Positions 16,549 through 24,393 of a stretch of DNA of 64,000 nt are shown in pieces. The first letter of the stretch is position 1. Each line of letters begins with the position of its first letter. The position numbers and the translations under genes were made by a program. The stretch is from Streptomyces hawaiiensis (GTDB lineage: Bacteria; Actinomycetota; Actinomycetes; Streptomycetales; Streptomycetaceae): the NCBI RefSeq assembly GCF_004803895.1, contig NZ_CP021978.1, positions 2,728,001 through 2,792,000 of the forward strand, in the 5' to 3' direction. The notes below the pieces were generated by a model that did no database searches, was not told the DNA's origin, and saw nothing but the letters and a program-made list of their open reading frames with translations.

Positions 16549-17754
16549 GTGCCCGAACCCGAAACCAGTAAGAACGAAGCCGCAGCCCACGCCGTCCATC
16601 CGCATTCCGCGACGCTGAAGCGGCTGGAGAAGTCGTCCGGATCGCTGGCCGCGCAGGCCATCGCGCGGATGGACGAGACGCTGCCCTGGTACCGGGCCAT
16701 GCCCCCGGAGAACCGTTCCTGGATCGGTCTCGTCGCGCAGGCGGGCATCGCCGCGTTCACCGAGTGGTTCCGGCGTCCGGAGGCCCCGCAGGCCATCTCC
16801 ACCGACGTGTTCGGCACCGCGCCGCGCGAGTTGACCCGGGCGATCACACTGCGCCAGACCGTGGAGATGGTGCGCACCACCATCGAGGTCATGGAGAGCG
16901 CGATCGACGAGGTCGCGGCCCCCGGCGACGAGCGCGTGCTGCGTGAGGCGCTGCTCGTCTACGCGCGGGAGATCGCCTTCGCCACGGCCCAGGTGTACGC
17001 GCAGGCCGCCGAGGCACGCGGCGCCTGGGACGCCCGGCTGGAGTCCCTGGTCGTGAACGCCGTGCTCAGCGGCGAGGCCGACGAGGGTGCCGTGTCGCGG
17101 GCCGCCGCCCTCGGGTGGAACTCGCCCGAGCACGTGTGCGTGGTGCTCGGCACGGCGCCCGACGGGGACAGCGAGCTGACCGTCGAGGCCATACGGCGCG
17201 CGGCCCGGCACGCCAAGCTCCAGGTGCTCACCGGGGTGCTCGGCGACCGGCTCGTCGTCATCGCGGGCGGCAGCGACAACCCGCTGGCCGTCGCCAAGTC
17301 GCTCATCGGCCCGTTCGCGGCCGGGCCGGTCGTGGCGGGCCCGGTGGTGCCGGACCTGCTGGCCGCGACCCGGTCCGCGCAGGCCGCCGCGGCCGGGCTG
17401 AAGGCGGGTTCCGCCTGGCAGGACGCCCCGCGCCCGGTCCTGGCGGACGATCTGCTCCCGGAGCGGGCGATGGCCGGAGACCCCTCGGCCCGTGAGCAAC
17501 TGGTGGAGGAGATCTACAGACCGCTGGAGGAGGCAGGGGCCGCGCTCCTGGAGACCCTCAGCGTCTATCTCGAACAGGCGAGCAGTCTCGAGGGTGCCGC
17601 CCGGATGCTGTTCGTTCATCCCAACACCGTCCGCTACCGGCTTCGACGTGTGACTGACGTCACCGGTTGGTCACCCTCCGATGTACGCTCTGCGTTCACA
17701 CTGCGGATCGCGCTGATCCTGGGGCGTCTGGTCGATGGAGATCTCCAGCCCTAA
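16549..17754 (+). CDS. fasR: PucR-type activator of fatty acid synthesis (FasR)
   Basis: The 401-residue protein has a PucR/CdaR-like architecture: a central GGDEF-like regulatory domain and a C-terminal helix-turn-helix (YLEQASSLEGAARMLFVHPNTVRYRLRRVTDVTG). Position immediately upstream of fabD-fabH-acpP-fabF matches FasR of Streptomyces coelicolor (SCO2386), a published activator of this operon; the assignment rests on synteny plus family. Start GTG at 16549. The stop codon runs straight into a 10-bp inverted repeat upstream of fabD. Confidence 0.9.
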   Translation: MPEPETSKNEAAAHAVHPHSATLKRLEKSSGSLAAQAIARMDETLPWYRAMPPENRSWIGLVAQAGIAAFTEWFRRPEAPQAISTDVFGTAPRELTRAITLRQTVEMVRTTIEVMESAIDEVAAPGDERVLREALLVYAREIAFATAQVYAQAAEARGAWDARLESLVVNAVLSGEADEGAVSRAAALGWNSPEHVCVVLGTAPDGDSELTVEAIRRAARHAKLQVLTGVLGDRLVVIAGGSDNPLAVAKSLIGPFAAGPVVAGPVVPDLLAATRSAQAAAAGLKAGSAWQDAPRPVLADDLLPERAMAGDPSAREQLVEEIYRPLEEAGAALLETLSVYLEQASSLEGAARMLFVHPNTVRYRLRRVTDVTGWSPSDVRSAFTLRIALILGRLVDGDLQP

Positions 17755-17779
17755 GGTTTTGTCGGGGCTCGACAAAACC
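17755..17779. promoter_or_regulatory. Inverted repeat between fasR and fabD
   Basis: GGTTTTGTCG (17755-17764) and CGACAAAACC (17770-17779) form a perfect 10-bp inverted repeat around GGGCT, starting at the first base after the fasR stop codon. It is AT-rich compared with its surroundings and has no T tract, so a protein-binding site, possibly for FasR, is as likely as a terminator. Confidence 0.5.
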
Positions 17780-17843
17780 CCCCTGTGTTCTTCGTCCCTG
17801 TCCCCACGGGCGGCCGTGCCCGTTCCCAAGAGAGAGTGTGAGA

Positions 17844-18800
17844 GTGCTCGTACTCGTCGCTCCCGGCCAGGGCGCTCAGACGCCCGGCTTCCTGACTGAA
17901 TGGCTCGACTTCCCCGGTGTTCGCGGTGCCCTCGAGGCCTGGTCGGACGCCGTGGGACTCGACCTGATCCGTTACGGCACCGAGGCGGACGCGGAGGAGA
18001 TCCGCGACACCGCGGTGGCGCAGCCGCTGCTGGTCGCGGCCGGACTGGCGTCGGCGTCCCTGCTGTTCGAGGACCCGGCCGACTTCCCGCGGAAGGTCGG
18101 CGCCGTCGCCGGGCACAGCGTCGGCGAGTTCACCGCCGCCTCGCTCGCCGGGGTGCTCCCGCACGAGGAGGCCCTCCGCCTGGTCCGCACCCGTGGGCTC
18201 GCCATGGCCGAGGCCGCCGCCGTCACCGAGACGGGCATGGCCGCGCTGCTGGGCGGCGACCCGGACGTGACGGTCCCGCATCTGACGAAGCTGGGTCTGA
18301 CCCCCGCCAACATCAACGGCGCGGGCCAGATCGTCGCGGCCGGCACCAAGGAGCAGCTCGCCGCGCTGGAGGCGGACAAGCCCGAGGGCGTGCGCAAGGT
18401 CGTCGCGCTGAAGGTCGCCGGCGCGTTCCACACGCACCACATGGCCCCCGCGGTCGACACGCTGGCCAAGGCCGCCGAGGCCCTGACGCCCGGCGACCCG
18501 AAGCTCACCTACGTCTCCAACGCCGACGGGCGGGCCGTCGCCACCGGCAGCGAGGTGCTGGACCGTCTGGTCGGCCAGGTCGCCAACCCGGTCCGCTGGG
18601 ACCTGTGCATGGAGACCTTCAAGGAGCTGGGCGTCACGGCCCTGGTCGAGCTGTGCCCCGGCGGCACCCTCACCGGCCTCGCCAGGCGCGCCCTGCCCGG
18701 CGTGAAGACCCTGGCCCTGAAGTCACCCGCCGATCTCGACGCGGCTCGTGAGCTCATCGCCGAGACGCCAACATCTGCCGCTGACGCGGCGGGTGCCTGA
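17844..18800 (+). CDS. fabD: Malonyl-CoA:ACP transacylase
   Basis: The 318-residue enzyme loads malonyl units from CoA onto the acyl carrier protein for fatty acid and often polyketide synthesis. Nucleophile Ser92 lies in GHSVGE and catalytic His196 in AFHTHHM; the oxyanion loop PGQGAQ is at 7-12. The start is taken as GTG 17844, giving MLVLVAPGQG as in S. coelicolor FabD and 7 nt from GAGAG; a GTG two codons earlier is also open. First gene of the fabDHPF operon. Confidence 0.97.
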   Translation: MLVLVAPGQGAQTPGFLTEWLDFPGVRGALEAWSDAVGLDLIRYGTEADAEEIRDTAVAQPLLVAAGLASASLLFEDPADFPRKVGAVAGHSVGEFTAASLAGVLPHEEALRLVRTRGLAMAEAAAVTETGMAALLGGDPDVTVPHLTKLGLTPANINGAGQIVAAGTKEQLAALEADKPEGVRKVVALKVAGAFHTHHMAPAVDTLAKAAEALTPGDPKLTYVSNADGRAVATGSEVLDRLVGQVANPVRWDLCMETFKELGVTALVELCPGGTLTGLARRALPGVKTLALKSPADLDAARELIAETPTSAADAAGA

Positions 18801-18816
18801 CAAGGAGCCGGAGAGC

Positions 18817-19818
18817 ATGGCGAAGATCAAGCCCAGCAAGGGCGCCCCGTACGCACGCATCCTCGGTGTCGGCGGCTACCGCCCGACCCGGGTCGTGCCG
18901 AACGAGGTGATCCTCGAGACGATCGAGTCGTCCGACGAGTGGATCCGCTCGCGCTCCGGCATCGAGACGCGGCACTGGGCCTCCGACGAGGAGACCGTCG
19001 CCGCGATGTCGATCGAGGCGTCCGGCAAGGCCATCGCCGACGCGGGCATCTCCGTCGAGCAGATCGGCGGCGTCATCGTCTCGACCGTCTCGCACTTCAA
19101 GCAGACCCCTGCCGTCGCCACCGAGATCGCCGACAAGCTGGGCACCGCCAGGGCCGCCGCCTTCGACATCTCGGCCGGCTGCGCGGGCTTCGGCTACGGT
19201 CTCACGCTCGCCAAGGGCATGATCGTCGAGGGCTCGGCGGAGTACGTCCTGGTGATCGGTGTCGAGCGGCTGAGCGACCTGACGGACCTGGAGGACCGCG
19301 CGACGGCCTTCCTGTTCGGCGACGGCGCCGGAGCGGTCGTGGTCGGCCCGGCCAACGAGCCCGCGATCGGCCCGACCGTGTGGGGCTCCGAGGGCGACAA
19401 GTCCGAGACCATCAAGCAGACCGTGCCGTGGACGGACTACCGTGACGGGACGGTCGAGAAGTTCCCCGCGATCACCCAGGAAGGCCAGGCGGTGTTCCGC
19501 TGGGCCGTGTTCGAGATGGCGAAGGTCGCCCAGCAGGCGCTGGACGCGGCCGGGATCACCGTGGACGACCTGGACGTCTTCATCCCGCACCAGGCCAACG
19601 TGCGGATCATCGACTCGATGGTGAAGACCCTGAAACTGCCGGAGCACGTCACGGTCGCCCGTGACATCCGCACCACCGGCAACACCTCGGCCGCCTCGAT
19701 CCCGCTCGCGATGGAGCGGCTCCTGGCGACCGGCGAGGCGAAGAGCGGCGACACCGCGCTCGTCATCGGCTTCGGGGCGGGTCTCGTCTACGCCGCGACT
19801 GTCGTTACCCTCCCCTAG
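18817..19818 (+). CDS. fabH: Beta-ketoacyl-ACP synthase III
   Basis: The 333-residue condensing enzyme starts fatty acid synthesis by joining a short acyl-CoA (branched in Streptomyces) to malonyl-ACP. The Cys-His-Asn triad is Cys122 (ISAGCAGFGYG), His258 (FIPHQAN) and Asn289 (TTGNTSAAS). ATG 18817 follows GGAG at good spacing, 16 bp after fabD; the frame is open further upstream inside fabD, which is not used. Cytosolic, second gene of the operon. Confidence 0.98.
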   Translation: MAKIKPSKGAPYARILGVGGYRPTRVVPNEVILETIESSDEWIRSRSGIETRHWASDEETVAAMSIEASGKAIADAGISVEQIGGVIVSTVSHFKQTPAVATEIADKLGTARAAAFDISAGCAGFGYGLTLAKGMIVEGSAEYVLVIGVERLSDLTDLEDRATAFLFGDGAGAVVVGPANEPAIGPTVWGSEGDKSETIKQTVPWTDYRDGTVEKFPAITQEGQAVFRWAVFEMAKVAQQALDAAGITVDDLDVFIPHQANVRIIDSMVKTLKLPEHVTVARDIRTTGNTSAASIPLAMERLLATGEAKSGDTALVIGFGAGLVYAATVVTLP

Positions 19819-19899
19819 GCACTCCGTGCCGGATCATGCGATCCGGCACGGAGAGAAACACCTGCCACACCCTCTGGATATCTACGAAGGAGCGCCAAC

Positions 19900-20148
19900 A
19901 TGGCCGCCACTCAGGAAGAGATCGTCGCCGGTCTCGCCGAGATCGTGAACGAGATCGCCGGCATCCCGGTTGAGGACGTCCAGCTGGACAAGTCCTTCAC
20001 CGACGACCTGGACGTCGACTCGCTGTCCATGGTCGAGGTCGTCGTCGCCGCCGAAGAGCGCTTCGACGTCAAGATCCCCGACGAGGACGTCAAGAACCTC
20101 AAGACCGTCGGTGACGCGACGAACTACATCCTCAAGCACCAGGGCTGA
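19900..20148 (+). CDS. acpP: Acyl carrier protein
   Basis: The 82-residue acidic carrier has the phosphopantetheine attachment site DVDSLSMVE with Ser41 and the four-helix ACP pattern with FDVKIPDED before helix 3. A well-placed GAAGGAG precedes the ATG. It carries growing chains between FabD, FabH and FabF, whose genes flank it. The 81-bp gap after fabH is long enough to contain a processing site, but no hairpin stands out. Confidence 0.98.
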   Translation: MAATQEEIVAGLAEIVNEIAGIPVEDVQLDKSFTDDLDVDSLSMVEVVVAAEERFDVKIPDEDVKNLKTVGDATNYILKHQG

Positions 20149-20234
20149 TCAGCCGATCAGGCCTTCGGGCTGACTGCCCCGCCACCCGGCGGTGGCGCCG
20201 CTTAATCCTCGGATCCGTTGGAGAAAGAATTCCC

Positions 20235-21506
20235 GTGAGCTCGACCAATCGCACCGTGGTCGTCACCGGTATCGGCGCAACCACACCGCTGGGTGGCGAC
20301 GCAGCCTCTACCTGGGAGGGCCTGATCGCCGGACGTTCCGGCGTCAAGCCCTTGGAGCAGGAGTGGGCGGCCGACCAGGCCGTCAAGATCGCGGCCCCGG
20401 TCGCCGTGGAGCCGACCGAGGTCATCCCGCGGCCGCAGGCCCGCCGACTGGACCGCTCGGCGCAGTTCGCGCTGGTCGCGGCCAAGGAGGCCTGGGCCGA
20501 CGCCGGCTTCGAAGCGAAGGCCGGCGACGACCCGAACATCGACCCCGACCGGCTCGGCGCGGTCATCGCCTCCGGTATCGGCGGCGTGACGACGCTGCTC
20601 GACCAGTACGACGTGCTGAAGGAGAAGGGCGTCCGCCGCGTCTCCCCGCACACCGTGCCCATGCTGATGCCCAACGGCCCGTCGGCCAACGTGGGGTTGG
20701 CCGTGGGTGCCCGGGCGGGCGTGCACACACCGGTCTCCGCCTGCGCCTCGGGCGCCGAGGCCATCGGCTACGCCATCGAGATGATCCGCACCGGCCGCGC
20801 CGACGTCGTCGTCGCGGGTGGCACGGAGGCGGCGATCCACCCGCTGCCCATCGCCGCGTTCGGCAACATGATGGCGATGTCCAAGAACAACGACGACCCG
20901 CAGGGCGCGTCGCGCCCCTACGACACCGCCCGCGACGGCTTCGTCCTCGGTGAGGGCGCCGGTGTCGTGGTCCTGGAATCCGCCGAGCACGCCGCGAAGC
21001 GCGGGGCCCGGGTGTACGCCGAGGCGGTCGGGCAGGGCATCTCCGCCGACAGCCACGACATCGTGCAGCCGGAGCCGGAGGGGCGGGGCATCTCGCAGGC
21101 CCTGCAGAACCTGCTGGAGCGCAACGACCTGGACCCGGCGGAGATCGTGCACGTCAACGCGCACGCGACGTCGACGCCGGCCGGTGACATCGCCGAGCTG
21201 AAGGCGCTGCGGAAGGTGTTCGGCGACGACGCCGACCACTTCGCGGTGTCCGCGACGAAGTCGATGACCGGGCATCTGCTGGGTGGTGCCGGTGGGGTCG
21301 AGACGGTGGCGACCGTGCTCGCGCTGTACCACCGGGTGGCTCCGCCGACCATCAACGTCGAGAACCTCGACCCGGAGGCCGAGGCGAACGCCGACGTCGT
21401 CCGCGGTGAGGCGCGCAAGCTGCCGGTCGAGGGCCGGATCGCCGCGCTGAACGACTCGTTCGGGTTCGGTGGGCACAACGTGGTCCTGGCGTTCCGGACG
21501 ATTTGA
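20235..21506 (+). CDS. fabF: Beta-ketoacyl-ACP synthase II
   Basis: The 423-residue elongating condensing enzyme has Cys170 (VSACASGAEAIG), His310 (VNAHATSTPAGD) and His347 (SMTGHLLGGAGG), the KAS II triad, plus the C-terminal GFGGHN glycine loop. GTG start at 20235 with GGAGAAAG upstream. It catalyses decarboxylative condensation of malonyl-ACP with acyl-ACP during chain elongation. Last gene of the operon, followed by a terminator. Confidence 0.98.
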   Translation: MSSTNRTVVVTGIGATTPLGGDAASTWEGLIAGRSGVKPLEQEWAADQAVKIAAPVAVEPTEVIPRPQARRLDRSAQFALVAAKEAWADAGFEAKAGDDPNIDPDRLGAVIASGIGGVTTLLDQYDVLKEKGVRRVSPHTVPMLMPNGPSANVGLAVGARAGVHTPVSACASGAEAIGYAIEMIRTGRADVVVAGGTEAAIHPLPIAAFGNMMAMSKNNDDPQGASRPYDTARDGFVLGEGAGVVVLESAEHAAKRGARVYAEAVGQGISADSHDIVQPEPEGRGISQALQNLLERNDLDPAEIVHVNAHATSTPAGDIAELKALRKVFGDDADHFAVSATKSMTGHLLGGAGGVETVATVLALYHRVAPPTINVENLDPEAEANADVVRGEARKLPVEGRIAALNDSFGFGGHNVVLAFRTI

Positions 21507-21520
21507 TCCCGAGCGTTGTT

Positions 21521-21552
21521 CGGCCCGAACTCCCTGAGGGGGGTTCGGGCCG
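21521..21552 (+). terminator. Terminator of the fab operon
   Basis: CGGCCCGAAC (21521-21530) pairs with GTTCGGGCCG (21543-21552), with extra CCC/GGG pairing inside, 15 bp past the fabF stop codon. Confidence 0.75.
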
Positions 21553-21603
21553 TTCGCCGTTTCTGTGAAGTGGTGTGCCGGGTGCGGGCCGGTGGGGGCC
21601 GGT

Positions 21604-21645
21604 CGCGCCCACGCGGCGGAGCCGCACATGAAACAGCCCCGCGCC
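21604..21645. repeat. Streptomyces dispersed intergenic element, copy B
   Basis: A 42-bp stretch beginning CGCGCCCACGCGGCGGAG and ending in CAGCCCCGCGCC is nearly identical to 51938-51983; it differs only by a short insertion after the ATGAA. Upstream GGCCGGTGGGGGCCGGTCGCG is shared in part with copy A at 13256. It lies between fabF and DUF3145, both ends of convergent transcription, so it may act in termination. Confidence 0.65.
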
Positions 21646-21673
21646 GCCTACAGCGCGTCCCCCTCAAGTCCGT

Positions 21674-22168
21674 CTACACCACCTGGTGCAACCAGCGGAC
21701 CGGGGCGCCTTCGCCGGCGTAGCGGAAGGGTTCCAGCTCGTCGTCCCAGGGCTTGCCGAGGAGTTTGCTGAGCTCGGCCTCCAGGTCGGTCTCGCCGCGC
21801 TGCGAGCGCTTCAGGGCCGCTCTGAGCCGGTCCTCGGGGATGAGGATGTCGCCGTGGATGCCGGTGACGGCGTGGTAGATACCCAGGTCGGGGGTGCAGC
21901 TGTAGCGCTCGCCCTCGGCGGTGGCGCAGGGTTCCGCGGTGACCTCGAAGCGGAGGAGGTGCCAGCCGCGCAGCGCCGAGGCCAGCTTGGACGCGGTGCC
22001 CGCCTGGCCCTGCCAGGAGAACTCCGAGCGCCAGGTGCCCGGGGCGGCCGGCTGGCGGATCCAGTCCAGGCTGACGCGTGTGCCGAGCACCCCGGCGACG
22101 GCCCACTCGACGTGCGGGCACAGCGCGCGCGGCGCGGAGTGCACGTACAGAACTCCACGTGTCGTCAC
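21674..22168 (-). CDS. DUF3145 protein
   Basis: The 164-residue protein is a conserved actinobacterial DUF3145 member found next to the fab operon in Streptomyces. It begins MTTRGVLYVHSAPRALCPHVEW and ends in RYAGEGAPVRWLHQVV. GTG 22168 is chosen because GGAGG lies 5 nt upstream, although the frame is open further. No catalytic motif is evident; conserved linkage suggests a role near lipid metabolism but this is inference. Confidence 0.88.
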   Translation of the reverse strand: MTTRGVLYVHSAPRALCPHVEWAVAGVLGTRVSLDWIRQPAAPGTWRSEFSWQGQAGTASKLASALRGWHLLRFEVTAEPCATAEGERYSCTPDLGIYHAVTGIHGDILIPEDRLRAALKRSQRGETDLEAELSKLLGKPWDDELEPFRYAGEGAPVRWLHQVV

Positions 22169-22425
22169 CGGAACCTCCGGGCAGAGCGGGACATGGTGCA
22201 AGGGCGGAACGGCTGTGACCGGGCGGGTCACGTTGATGGCGAGGCTACCGTGCGGCGGAGCAAGGAGTGTGACGTACGGTCGGTCCAGGTGCCGGGAAAC
22301 GCCTGCCATTCACCCAGGGGGACGCTTGTACGGGTGTGAGCCGTTGCACCTGATCGGTCGGGAACCCTCGTGCGTTGTTATGGGTTGGGGAGACAGGCAC
22401 GGCGTGGCGAGGGGATGGACCAGGG

Positions 22426-23313
22426 ATGCGGAAGCGAGGCCGTCGCACACGGGGCGTTCTGGCCATGGTCGCGGCGGCCGTGCTGGGGGTCGCCGGGTGT
22501 GATGCCGTGGGGGGCGATTCCGCCGCCCCGTCGGAGACCGCGAAACCGTCGCCGAGGCCCACGCCCCTGTGGGACCGCAGTCCGAGTTCGGTCGCGGCCG
22601 TCGGTGACTCCATCACGCGCGGGTTCGACGCCTGTGACGTGCTGTCGGACTGTCCGGAGGCGTCCTGGGCGACCGGCGCGAGCCCCGAGGTCGACTCGCT
22701 CGCGGTGCGGCTGCTGGGGAAGGCCGGGGCCGCCCGGCGGAGCTGGAACTACGCCGTGACCGGGGCGCGGATGGCCGATCTGCCCGGGCAGATGGCGCAG
22801 GCGGTGCGGCGGAAACCGCAGCTGGTGACGGTGATGGTCGGGGCGAACGACGCCTGCCGGTCCACACCCTCGGCGATGACGCCGGTCTCCGCCTTCCGTG
22901 CCGACTTCGAGGACTCCCTGCGCTCCCTGCGCAAGGCCCTGCCCAAGGCGCAGGTGTTCGTGGCGAGCGTGCCGAACCTGAAGCGGCTGTGGTCGCAGGG
23001 GCGTACCAGCCCGATGGGCAAACAGGTGTGGCAGCTGGGCATCTGCCCGTCGATGCTGGGCGACCCGGACGCCCTGGACTCGGCGGCGGTTCTGCGGCGG
23101 GACACGGTGCACAAGCGGGTGGAGGACTACAACAAGGTGCTGAGGGAGGTCTGCGCCGAGGACAAGCGGTGCCGCTACGACGGGGGCGCGGTGCACGACT
23201 ACCGCTTCGGCACCGCCCAGTTGAGCCGCTGGGACTACTTCCACCCCAGCGTGAACGGACAGGCCCGGCTGGCCGAGATCGCGTACCGCACCGTCACCGC
23301 GAAGAAGCCCTGA
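22426..23313 (+). CDS. SGNH/GDSL-family lipoprotein esterase
   Basis: The 295-residue protein has a lipoprotein signal (RRTRGVLAMVAAAVLGVAGC, lipobox Cys at about residue 25), then a Ser/Pro linker and an SGNH hydrolase fold: block I AVGDSITRG with the nucleophile Ser, block III VGANDAC with Asn, and block V DYFHPSVNG with Asp and His. It is probably anchored on the outer face of the membrane and hydrolyses ester or acetyl groups. ATG 22426 is used; a longer open frame would bury the signal peptide. It may be co-transcribed with the epimerase gene 27 bp downstream. Confidence 0.88.
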   Translation: MRKRGRRTRGVLAMVAAAVLGVAGCDAVGGDSAAPSETAKPSPRPTPLWDRSPSSVAAVGDSITRGFDACDVLSDCPEASWATGASPEVDSLAVRLLGKAGAARRSWNYAVTGARMADLPGQMAQAVRRKPQLVTVMVGANDACRSTPSAMTPVSAFRADFEDSLRSLRKALPKAQVFVASVPNLKRLWSQGRTSPMGKQVWQLGICPSMLGDPDALDSAAVLRRDTVHKRVEDYNKVLREVCAEDKRCRYDGGAVHDYRFGTAQLSRWDYFHPSVNGQARLAEIAYRTVTAKKP

Positions 23314-23340
23314 CCCGGACCCTGGCCTAGAGTTCCGCAC

Positions 23341-24312
23341 ATGAACGAACTCTTCGGAACACTTTCCGACGGGACCCCGGTGCACCGCTGGACCCTGGAG
23401 CGGGCGGGCGTGCGGGTGCGGGTCCTGTCGTACGGCGGGATCGTGCAGTCCGTGGAGGTGCCGGACCGTGCGGGCCGGGCCGGGGACGTGGTGCTGGGGT
23501 TCCCGGATCTCGACGGGTATCTCGCCCACTCGGAGCCGTACCTCGGCGCCCTGGTCGGGCGGTACGCCAACCGGATCGCCGGGGGCCGGTTCACCCTGGA
23601 CGGGCGGACGTACGCGCTGGAGCCGAACAACGGGCCGAACTCGCTGCACGGCGGAGCGCGCGGCTTCGACAAGCGGGTGTGGGACGCGGTGCCGGTCGAG
23701 CACGGGGTGCGGCTGACGCGGGTCGGTCCGCACGGCGAGGAGGGGTTCCCTGGGCGGCTGGAGGTGTCGGCGACGTACACGCTCGACGAGGGCGGGGCGC
23801 TGCGGATCGCGTACGAGGCGGTGACGGACGCGCCGACCGTGGTGAACCTGACCAACCACAGCTACTTCAACCTGGCCGGTTCCGGTGACGCGGGCGGCCA
23901 TGAGCTGCGGCTGGCCGCCTCCCGGTACACGCCGGTCGACGCGGACCTGATCCCCGTCGGCGGCCCGGAGGAGGTCACCGACACGCGCTTCGACTTCCGC
24001 GAGGCCCGCAAGACCGGCTCCGGCTACGACCACAACTTCGTGCTCGACAAGGGGGTGACGGACACTCCGGTGGAGGTCGCCGAGCTGCACGACCCGGCGT
24101 CGGGGCGGGTGCTGACGGTGGCGACCACCGAGCCCGGCCTCCAGCTGTACACCGCCGACCACCTGGCCGGGCCCTTCGCGCCCGGCGACGGCATCGCGCT
24201 GGAGACCCAGCACTTCCCCGACTCGCCGAACCGGCCGGAGTTCCCGACGACCGTGCTGCGGCCGGGCGAGGTGTTCCGCTCGGAGACGGTGTACGGGTTC
24301 GGCACCCGCTGA
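23341..24312 (+). CDS. galM: Aldose 1-epimerase (cytosolic)
   Basis: The 323-residue enzyme interconverts alpha and beta anomers of aldohexoses. GalM motifs are complete: GRYANRI, NSLHGGARGFDKRVW (substrate His), TNHSYFNLAG (catalytic His) and ETQHFPDSPN with the catalytic Glu nearby. No signal peptide, in contrast to the exported paralogue at 48677-49822. It sits between an SGNH lipoprotein and a convergent GH3 glycosidase, consistent with sugar handling. Confidence 0.95.
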   Translation: MNELFGTLSDGTPVHRWTLERAGVRVRVLSYGGIVQSVEVPDRAGRAGDVVLGFPDLDGYLAHSEPYLGALVGRYANRIAGGRFTLDGRTYALEPNNGPNSLHGGARGFDKRVWDAVPVEHGVRLTRVGPHGEEGFPGRLEVSATYTLDEGGALRIAYEAVTDAPTVVNLTNHSYFNLAGSGDAGGHELRLAASRYTPVDADLIPVGGPEEVTDTRFDFREARKTGSGYDHNFVLDKGVTDTPVEVAELHDPASGRVLTVATTEPGLQLYTADHLAGPFAPGDGIALETQHFPDSPNRPEFPTTVLRPGEVFRSETVYGFGTR

Positions 24313-24333
24313 GGGGGCCCGTGACCGACCACG

Positions 24334-24369
24334 AGCCCCGGTCCGGAGGTCAGGTCCCGGACCGGGGCT
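24334..24369. terminator. Bidirectional terminator between galM and GH3 gene
   Basis: AGCCCCGGTCCGG (24334-24346) and CCGGACCGGGGCT (24357-24369) form a perfect 13-bp stem between two convergent genes, 21 bp past galM and 24 bp past the glycosidase stop. Confidence 0.78.
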
Positions 24370-24393
24370 GCTGGGTGGGGAACTTGTCCCGGA

